64,000 bases of DNA, taken from positions 21,962,584 to 22,026,583 of the forward strand of contig NC_016134.3 of assembly GCF_000005505.3 (NCBI RefSeq), in the 5' to 3' direction. Position numbers and translations under genes: made by a program. The notes beneath the pieces are model-generated. The model was given only the letters and a program-made list of their open reading frames with translations. It was not told the DNA's origin and did no database searches. Position 1 is the first letter of the stretch. Each line of letters opens with the position of its first letter. This document shows positions 56,801 through 64,000 of the stretch, in pieces. This stretch comes from Brachypodium distachyon. Lineage: Eukaryota; Streptophyta; Magnoliopsida; Poales; Poaceae.

Positions 56801-59337
56801 TGTAACATCCCAAATTTTCAAACTTTTACATGTGCATTGCATCCATGAGCATCATGCCACAATTGCATGTTTGAATTCAAATTTGAATCACAAAAGACTT
56901 TAAAAGATTTTGTTTACACCCATATGAGCTTTGGATTTTCAAACCAATAGGCTTTATGTATAAAAGGGCTTAATGCACATATAAGCCATCCCATAATTTT
57001 TGGATAATTATTTGGAGTTGAAAAAGTATTTTATCTAAATAGATATATAGCCCTAGAGGCATTTATAGGGCAAATATATTTTTGTATATTTTTATTTTGA
57101 GGGGAAAATACTCCCAAAAGTTGTATCATGGTGGAACATGATTTTACAAATTTTCTGCGATTTATTTGGACCAATTTGGAGTTCAAAACCAAAAGATATC
57201 AAAGGAATAAGAAAAACAGAAAAAGAAAAGGGTAAAAGAAAAAAAAGGGAGCAAACGGACCGGCCCGGCCACTTTGGGCCGAACCGGCCCAGTCCGCCCG
57301 CACGCGCGCCGGCCCTGCCCGCCCGCCCCGCGCGCGCACCCGCACCCGTTGACAGGTGGGGCCCACCTGTCAGGGGCTTCTTCCCCGGAAGGAAAGCCTT
57401 GCGCCGCCGCCGCCATTTCCGGCCGCCGTCCCCGCGCGCTCGCCGCCGCAATCTCCTCGGCCGTCCTTCCTTTTGCAGCCCCGAGCGCGTCTTTATAATC
57501 CCCGAGACCCCCTCTCTCTTTCCCCCTTACTTCCCCAACTAATCGCGCGACCACGCCGCCGCAATTTCTCGCCGCCGCACTCCACTGCCGCCGCCGCGTC
57601 TTCGCTCGTTGCCGGCAACCAGGTGAGGCAACCTCGGCCATGGTTCCATTTTCGGGTTGCCCGGGACCGCGCGCATATTTTGACGTGCTTCCCCCTTCAT
57701 TTTGCGCGCTGCAGCACCCCGCCGACCGCCGCCCGAGCTCGCCGGAGACCGCCGCCCACGCCGCCCGCCCGTCTTCGTCCTAGGCGCCGACCGCGCCGTC
57801 CCCGAGCGCCGCTGCCCGCGCCCCCGTCTCCGCCGTGCCCCGCCGCCCTCGCCCGTCGCTTCCCTGTCGCGCCCCCGTCGCCGGCGCACCCCCGCGCCGC
57901 CCCGCCCGCCAAAACCCTAACCTCGCCGGTGAGCTCCCCCGATCGATCTCGTCTGTCCATCCATCTCCAACGGTGTAGATTAGATCCCTTTTATTTCACT
58001 TAAACGAACCGGTACGCACCAATCAGGAGCCGCCACGTGGCACCTATTTTATAAAATGAAAATCTAATTTTTAATTTCCCGGAATAATTAAATGGTCCTT
58101 TTGCAGATAGGCTCCTGTTATTTCAAATGATCACAACTTTAAATCTGTTTGGCCAAATTTAATGATCCACACCTTTTTGGAAACGTTAGGAAGTGTAGAA
58201 TCTTTTGGCATTGTCCAAATTCAAATTTGAATATTTGAATCACATTCAAATTCCAGATTAGGATTTTATGCCATTTAAATCATAACTAATTATCTAGAAG
58301 TCCTTTTGGAATGAAACCAGTGCCCAAAATTTTGTTTTATTGTCCTCTATCCAATGGGACAGAGAAATAAATATTTTGAATTAATATATTTGGCTGATGC
58401 CAATAAAACCTCATTTTAGGATGGATGTAAGAAATATGAACCTGGATCCGAGGTGACATCGGTATGTAGCAGTGTAGGTTGGAACGCGTCCCTCAGATGG
58501 TTTGGGGGAATATGTTCTAAAAATTCTTATAATCGATGCCGTTGCTACTCCATCTGGAGGACAGCAAGGGATTAACACGTCGATTTCTTGTGGGTAAAGT
58601 GTACCACCTCTCGAGAGTGTCAAACTAAGTACTTAGCCGTGTCCCTGGTTACGGACAATTATGAGCAACTAGATATTGGAGCTGTAAGAAAGGTCTCACT
58701 CATTCCAATTTCGTAATAAAACAAATGGATTGAACTGGGTAGGAGCATTGATGTTTCTACTCAATGTGCCTAGGTTAATAGGAGCATGGGTGTTTCTACC
58801 CCGTGTCCAATAGAATTCAAAACTATTTGTCTAAAAATGATAGGATTTGAATAATGATGCTTTTATGGAAAATAGCCAAACCCCACTTAGCCAAACTATG
58901 CATGTACTTGGTAGGTCCTTTATAACTCTAGTGAGCTTGCCAATACATTCAAATGTATTGACCACGTAGTGGCTGCAATTAACAATGCAGGTGGATCCGA
59001 CGATGAGTTAGGTTTGTCGTTTTGTGATGGGTCATGTGCTTACATTCCAACATGCTCTCACCTTGGAGTAGTGTGGCCCTTATGTTCTACCCTTTTCCGC
59101 TGCAGTATTTTGAAACATTGTTTTATGATGTTGAAACAGTATTTGTTTTATGCTGGCTCCAGAGGTCTTGCGAGGTTGTAAGTACTATTTAAATTCTGGA
59201 TGATGCGATGTAATAAAGTACTTCTGACCTTTGTTTCTGTATACTTCGTCATGAAACTGTGTGTGCTAGTGAGTCGATCCATGGACTAGCACAGTAAGCA
59301 TAGAGATCGAACCCTAGTAAGGGGGAGGATCGCTTCA
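56801..59337 (+). mobile_element. Solo Tekay LTR in T2
   Basis: TGTAACATCCC to GATCGCTTCA, flanked by GTCTG (56796-56800 and 59338-59342). There is no interior, so it is a solo LTR. 2537 bp. At about 58420 the sequence jumps from CATTTTAGG to GGATGTAAGAAAT, losing roughly 0.77 kb of LTR2. The GC-rich block and a TATA-like CTTTATAATC (57491-57500) are kept. It differs from LTR2 at many positions and is an older copy. Confidence 0.9.
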
Positions 59338-59342
59338 GTCTG

Positions 59343-60957
59343 GGAAATAAAAGTGCTCACATCCAAGTTTGGCATCGACCCTTCTGTGCCCGGGGGCTGG
59401 GAGGCAGGAGAGTTATCCATATTGTTCTGTGTTTTCGTGAATTTCGAAAAAAAAATTGCAGCATCTCGGGCTCGGTAAGAATCTAATGTGCAGGGTAAAG
59501 GTGGAATCTTGCGCACGGTAAGGCTCGTGGACCGCCCACGGGCCAGGGCGTGTAGCGGCGCCTTGTGGTGTCGAGTGACCGCATCCCGAGGGACTCGCCG
59601 CAATTCGAGGCCTCTGATTCAGGAGGAAGCCGCCACATGTGCCACAGCAACTTGGCATGCGAAGTGGCGAAGACCGTACCGCACTCCAAGGGGCGGGGTG
59701 CCACGTATGCTGCGTTCACCCAGCGCGCGTGGTGGCAAGCCCTCCCCCGCGCCTATAAAAGGGGCGTCCCGGCCATGGAACGGCTCTGAGCGAAGCCAAG
59801 GAAGATGCTGCGAAGGCGAGCGGTGCCGTAGAGGCGCGATGGTGGTGCATGCCATCAGCGCCCAGCGCCGACGGGCGCACTGCCGTCGCGCCCTTGCCGC
59901 ATCCCTCCACCGAGCCCACTCCGAGGGGTGTCGCAGAGACACGGTGGTGGTGCATCCCACCAGCACTCGGCGCCGGCGGGTGCATTGCCGCCGTGTCCTT
60001 GCCACACCTCCTCTAGCGAGCGGCTCCGGGGCGAGGGTTGCCGCGGAGACATTGTGGTGGTGCATTCCATCAGTGATCAGCCTGACGGGTGCACCGCCGC
60101 AGTGCCCCTGCCGCATCCCTCCAAAGGGTATCTCCTTGCCACACCTCCTCTAGCGAGCGGCTCCGGGGCGAGGGTTGCCGTGGAGACACTATGGGAGTGC
60201 ATGCCATCCGCGCTCAGCACCGACGGGTGCACTGCCGTAGTGTCCCGGCTGCACCCCTCCAGAGGGCGCCTCCAGAAGCGAGGGTCGTCGCGAGGACGTT
60301 GTGATGGTGCCGGTGTCGGCGTTCGCCGTTCGCTCCGGCCCACCACACCGTCCCTGCTGCGTCCCTCAGGTAGACTTTCCCCAAGCAGCGAGGGCTGCTG
60401 CGGGGACGCCGTGATGTCTTCGCCACCCGCGTTTTCCGGTGGTGGCAAGGATGTCACGGCGTCCCTACTGCACCCTCGGAACAGGTTCCTCCGAAAGCAA
60501 GGGCTCTTCCCGAGGCGAGGGTTCCTGCCGCATCCTCCAAACAGGCTCAACCCTCCAGCAAGCGTACCGAGCACGAGACTAGATGAAAAGCTAAGTGCTT
60601 GAACCTGAACGATAGACTCTCTGAGAACTAAACGTAACTGAACGCTGCCTCGCTAAGTGTGGCCCCGAAACCTGCGTGTGGCCGGGGTGTTAGAAGGACG
60701 CTTGCGGGGAGAGTGCGCTCCCCGTGCAGCTTCCGGGTCCGTCCCGGGAGGGCATGGCTTGGAGTAGTTACCCCGCAAGTAGAGTGGCTCGCCGCTGCTG
60801 CTTGACCCCAGGTCAGCACTGCGGGTCTGTCCCGGGTCCCTGATCCGGTCAAGGGTGAGGCGCGTGAGTCCTCGGCAACACAAAGCACAATACACAAGGG
60901 CGAAGGGATCCACCCCGGGAGGCGGACCCGGGAACAAGGAACAAGGATTAAACAGAA
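59343..60957. other. T2 non-coding region with repeat array
   Basis: Untranslated region between pol and the antisense gene, corresponding to 29846-31261 of T1. Open frames on both strands arise from the GC-rich repeat array and are not credible genes. To the right of the array (60600-60957) nothing is recognised. Confidence 0.6.
59780..60540. repeat. Diverged GC-rich minisatellite, units of about 115-140 bp
   Basis: About six units share the order GCGAGGGT-GCCG-GGAGAC, GTGGTGCATCCCATC, CAGC-CCGACGGGTGCACTGCCG and CCGCATCCCTCC. The segment CCTCTAGCGAGCGGCTCCGG is repeated exactly 135-140 bp apart (about 60008 and 60146). T1 has two related units near 30330-30560. The array evolves inside the Tat untranslated region. 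Confidence 0.8.
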
Positions 60958-63426
60958 CTAAAGAGCTGGATTAACAAAGTGCAAACGATTACATGAACTA
61001 ATGAAACTGTAATTGTTCAAACGGCGCCAAGCGCCATACTTGCAGGAACGAAAACGAAGAAGGTAAACAAGGAAACGGCAAGGGCCGGGAACGGGCTGCG
61101 GCAGCCAGTTACCGGCGTCCTCCCCCGGGGGCTCCGGGGACGGCTCGGGATCCGGCTTCCGCTGCATCCGCTCGACCACCTCGTCGACAAACCCACTCAC
61201 CGCCTGAGTGTGGGTGGGTTCGTCCTCGCTGTCCGACCAGGCGTCTAGCAGCGTCTCGAAGGGGAACTCCGGGTCCCAGAGGTGCACCCTTGGAAGGATC
61301 GTCCCGGCAACTGCCAGGCACAGTTGGCAACCTCGTCAGCGCCAAACTTGGCGATCCAGACGTCGAGCGCCACGAACTTCCCCACCAAGTCGGAGAAGAA
61401 CGGGATCAGCGTGGAGACGTCCATGCCATCCACCTCCGCGGCCTGCAACTCGAACCGAGGAAGCAGATCGCGCAGCACTTGGGCGATCTTGAGCAGCTTC
61501 TCGGTCTCTAGCTGCCGTTAGCCGATTAGCGTGCCGTGGTGGAGCCGGGCGTCGAGGGTGGCCAAGTATGGCCTTGCAGAGGCGGCTCGCCAGCGACGCG
61601 AGCTCCGCGGCCTGGGCCGCGTTGTCCTCCCCGGCCTTGGCGAGCTCCTCCCGGACAGTGGCCAGCTCGGTCTCGAGCCGGGCCGCTTTGTCCTTGGCGG
61701 CGTTGAGGTGGATCTCATGCCAAGCTTTCGGTGGCCCTGATCTGCAACTCCAGCTTGACGCGCAGGCCTTGGATCTCGCCGAGATAGTTGGCGATCAGAT
61801 CGCTCTTCTCGTCGATCCGAGCCTGGGCCGCAGCGAGCACCTCAGCGTGCTCCTTCTTGGTTTCCGCCTGAGCCGCCACCAGCAAATTCCGAGCTTCCTG
61901 GAGCTTGGCGCGCTGAGCCTCCAGTCGCCGGTAGAGCTCCTCTTCTGGGACGACCGGTGTGGCAACATCCTCCAAAGCTTCCTGGGCAAGGCGCGTCTCC
62001 TCACTGGCGATCCGCGTCTCCTCCCATAGCCGGGAGAGCTCCTGCCGCTCCTTCTCCACGGCCAGCCGCAGCTCGCCCAGCTGGCTCTTGTTGATCGCGT
62101 GGTGCTCCCTCACATCGTTGAAAGAGGTGATGAAAGCCAGCTGCTGGTCCTTGACAGCGTCAAGGAATCGGTGCCCCCGGTCAAAGACGCTCGGATCCCA
62201 AGTAATGGGATTCCAAGCCACCCCGGCAAGGGTGCCGAGGTCGGTGTCGAAGGTGGCGGCCGCCGACGACGAAGCCCCCGCCGCCACCGTATTGCTGGGC
62301 GGGGGGTCGTCCGCTTGCGGCGGAGCATCCTGTTGCTCCTCCTCGGCAACCTCCCCCTCACCTGCGCCCGGGGACTGCGGGGCCGGTGAGGTTGCCGCGC
62401 CCCCGGCAGGGACCACCCCCTGCTGGGCGGCAGAAGAATCCGCGCCAGCAGCGTCTGCGGCTGCTAGCGCGTCGCCGGACGACGTCTCGGGGGCGGCGGT
62501 GGCCGCCGCTGGCGTGGGGGCTGCCTCCGGCTCCTCCGCCGTCCCTGTAACCTCGACGTCGGAGTCGAGGTCAAGCACCGTAGCGCCCGCTCCCGATGCG
62601 GGCGCGCTTGGGCCTGCATCAGCGAGAAGGATGAGAAGCAGGAAGCTAAATGCGTTGCCCGGAGGCAGACGCAGGGGCTCTGGATGATTACCTTTCAGGG
62701 CCGCTGGGCTTGCGGGGGGAGTCTCCACCTTCTCCATCCTGGCAGGAGTCTCGGGGAGGTTTGCTGCGGGCGGAGCCTCGCCTGCAGAAAGAGAAGGTAC
62801 AGTTGCAGGGTTAACTAGCAAATGGAAATGCAGGTAAGGAAGTGGGAAGGAGCTGTATCTGTTGTCGGCGCCACCTCCATCGGGGCTGGGTCGCCGGCAG
62901 ATTCGGGGGCGGCGCCGCTGGCCCCCGTGTTGGCCGGGTCAGCGTCCATGCGCGCCTTCTTGCTCGGCGTGGCAGGCGAGGAATCGTCCCTCCCCCTCTT
63001 GCCGGCGCTCGGGGCCGTGGGGTTGCCGCGGCCCGGGGCACCGTGAGAACCGTCGAAGGGGCCGCCGCGGCGTCGGAGGCCATTGATGGTGTGGCTGCCA
63101 CCGCGGCTCCAGCAGCTCCTGCTGAGGTAGCCGCCGCCGGGTCGCAGGCGGTCGCTACCGAGGTGGTCACCGCCGTGGCTCCGGCAATCGCTGCCGGGGT
63201 GGTCACCCCCGTGGCGCCGGCAACCGACACGGGGGTGGTCGCCGCTGAGGTACCGACAGACGCCCCCAAGGCGGCTGCCATCACGGAGCTGGTAGCTGCC
63301 GCAGCCGCCATGGAGGTAGCCGCGGCCGCTGCGTGCGCCCTTGATCTATGCACGATCAGGGGCGCGTCGTCGCTGTACTCCTCTTCGTCGTCCACGGGGA
63401 CGACTACCCGGGACGCGGCAAGCTAG
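60958..63426 (-). pseudogene. T2 antisense gene, N-terminus missing
   Basis: Opposite to T2 pol, as in T1. From 63395 it has MDDEEEYSDDAPLIVHRS (T1: EENDEEDDGPLVRRS), then an Ala/Thr-rich linker. A probable intron end (TCTTTCTGCAG) lies near 62790 and another (CTGATGCAG) near 62610. Next come VLDLDSDVEV, FDTDLGTLAGVAWNPITWDP and a long coiled coil (about 62180-61715). After frameshifts near 61700 and 61290 the conserved FPFETLLDAWSDSEDE box closes it. The transposon-type domain at the N-terminus is cut off at about 63550. The C-terminus may end by splicing at GGTAACTGG (about 61108). Function unknown. Confidence 0.68.
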
Positions 63427-63579
63427 CCCGCCTCGTCGTCAGAGGATGGAAGGGAGGGCCAGCTGACTTCCGATTCGCCCCGCTCTCTTCCAGCACCTGC
63501 TCCCCGCGGGGTGCAGGTGGAGGAGCACGCGGGGTCCGGGTGGGGGAGTCGTCCATGTACTAGCTTTAACTGAACAATT

Positions 63580-64000
63580 CACATGCTTCCATGTACTAGA
63601 TAGTCGTAAGGTCCAAATTGCTAGTAGTAAATTTCGTTTTGATGCATTATCATGGTGGTGTGAGATAGTTAGAGAAAACAAAATACCTCACACTTGGATT
63701 GATATGAAGAAAATCATGAGAGAAAAATATGTTCCTCCAAGTTATGCTTATGAGTTGCGTTCCAAATTACGACGTTTGACACAAGATGATAAAACTGTTG
63801 ATGATTACTACCATGAGTTCCAAATTTTAATCTTGCGATCTGGTTTAGATGAAACCGAACAAAGAAAAATGGATAGGTTTTATTGTGGGCTTAACTTTGA
63901 TATTTCTTACATAATTGAATACGGAAAATACGACTCTCTATTGGGTTTCCTTAATCTTGCTCGTGAAGCGGAGAGGAAATTGGAGAGAAGGTGTACAAGA
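63580..64000 (+). CDS. Partial gypsy gag, open to the window edge
   Basis: One frame is open from at least 63551 through 64000 with no stop. Residues fit a plant Ty3/gypsy gag core: ALSWWCEIVRENKIPHTW, MREKYVPPSYAYELRSKLRR, VDDYYHEFQILILRSGLDE, MDRFYCGLNFDISYIIEYG, FLNLAREAERKLERR. It is AT-rich, unlike the GC-rich T2 sequence to its left, so it belongs to another element. The N-terminus is missing and the stretch begins at a junction. Whether it is intact to the right cannot be seen. Confidence 0.8.

Larger units (their letters stand above)
42471..63550 (+). mobile_element. T2: second Tat-type gypsy element, plus strand, defective
   Basis: Starts with an LTR (TGTCGCACC) 152 bases from T1 and in the opposite direction, head to head. 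It has the same plan as T1: LTR, primer site, gag start, RT and RNase H, integrase tail, non-coding region, antisense gene. Gag and protease are deleted down to 11 codons. RNase H to integrase is lost at the C2 junction. The 3' LTR is not seen, because the element is cut at about 63550. Nested elements are C2 with G2, a solo LTR of unknown family and a solo Tekay LTR. The LTR differs strongly from T1, so T2 belongs to another subfamily. Confidence 0.85.

Noticed and set aside
56801..59337. Full Tekay element in T2
   Set aside because: Only LTR sequence lies between the GTCTG duplications, with no primer site, ORF0 or pol; it is a solo LTR.
59488..60602. Two long plus-strand frames over the T2 repeat array
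   Set aside because: They arise from repeated GC-rich units, have no conserved content between units and are matched by equally long frames on the other strand.
3811..63550. T1 and T2 as one large inverted duplication
   Set aside because: The LTRs are strongly diverged, the nested elements lie at different sites with different target duplications, and the deletions differ. They are separate insertions of related elements.

Overview
The window is repeat-dense nuclear DNA from a grass (Poaceae). The evidence is plant-type Ty3/gypsy and Ty1/copia proteins, a Tekay/Del-type gypsy element with a chromodomain, Tat-type gypsy elements with a second RNase H and an antisense gene, a CACTA transposon, and deep nesting of elements within elements. 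I see no intact host gene, no tRNA or rRNA gene and no CRISPR array. The species cannot be told from the sequence.

Layout. Bases 1-3805 are AT-rich low-copy-looking DNA with a TA microsatellite and one decayed reading frame (2592-3233). From 3811 to 42318 lies one Tat-type gypsy element, T1, on the minus strand, closed by the target duplication ATTAG. Its 3' LTR is split by a copia element C1 (4589-23766, plus, target duplication GCTTC). C1 is itself split by a Tekay gypsy element G1 (8058-21237, plus, target duplication GTGTA) that has an odd LTR-internal-LTR-internal-LTR structure. The T1 interior holds an antisense, probably intron-bearing gene (24247-29845) broken by a CACTA element (27683-29806), then pol and gag on the minus strand, with a truncated Tekay LTR (35119 to about 37475) between gag and protease. 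The T1 5' LTR is split by a solo Tekay LTR (39528-41747, target duplication CTACT).

After a 152-base spacer comes a second Tat element, T2, on the plus strand (42471 to about 63550), head to head with T1. It has lost gag, protease and part of pol. It is broken by copia C2 (44774-54935, minus), which carries its own Tekay remnant G2 (47441-51420); by a solo LTR of an unrecognised family (55112-56156, target duplication TGCTA); and by a solo Tekay LTR (56801-59337, target duplication GTCTG). Its antisense gene lies at 60958-63426 (minus). At about 63550 composition changes abruptly and an open gypsy gag frame runs off the right edge.

No element looks autonomous: each has stops, frameshifts or deletions. 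The nesting gives a relative order: T1 and T2 are oldest, then C1 and C2, then the Tekay copies. Most internal stops are TAG. Three Tekay LTR copies have lost the GC-rich promoter part of the LTR.
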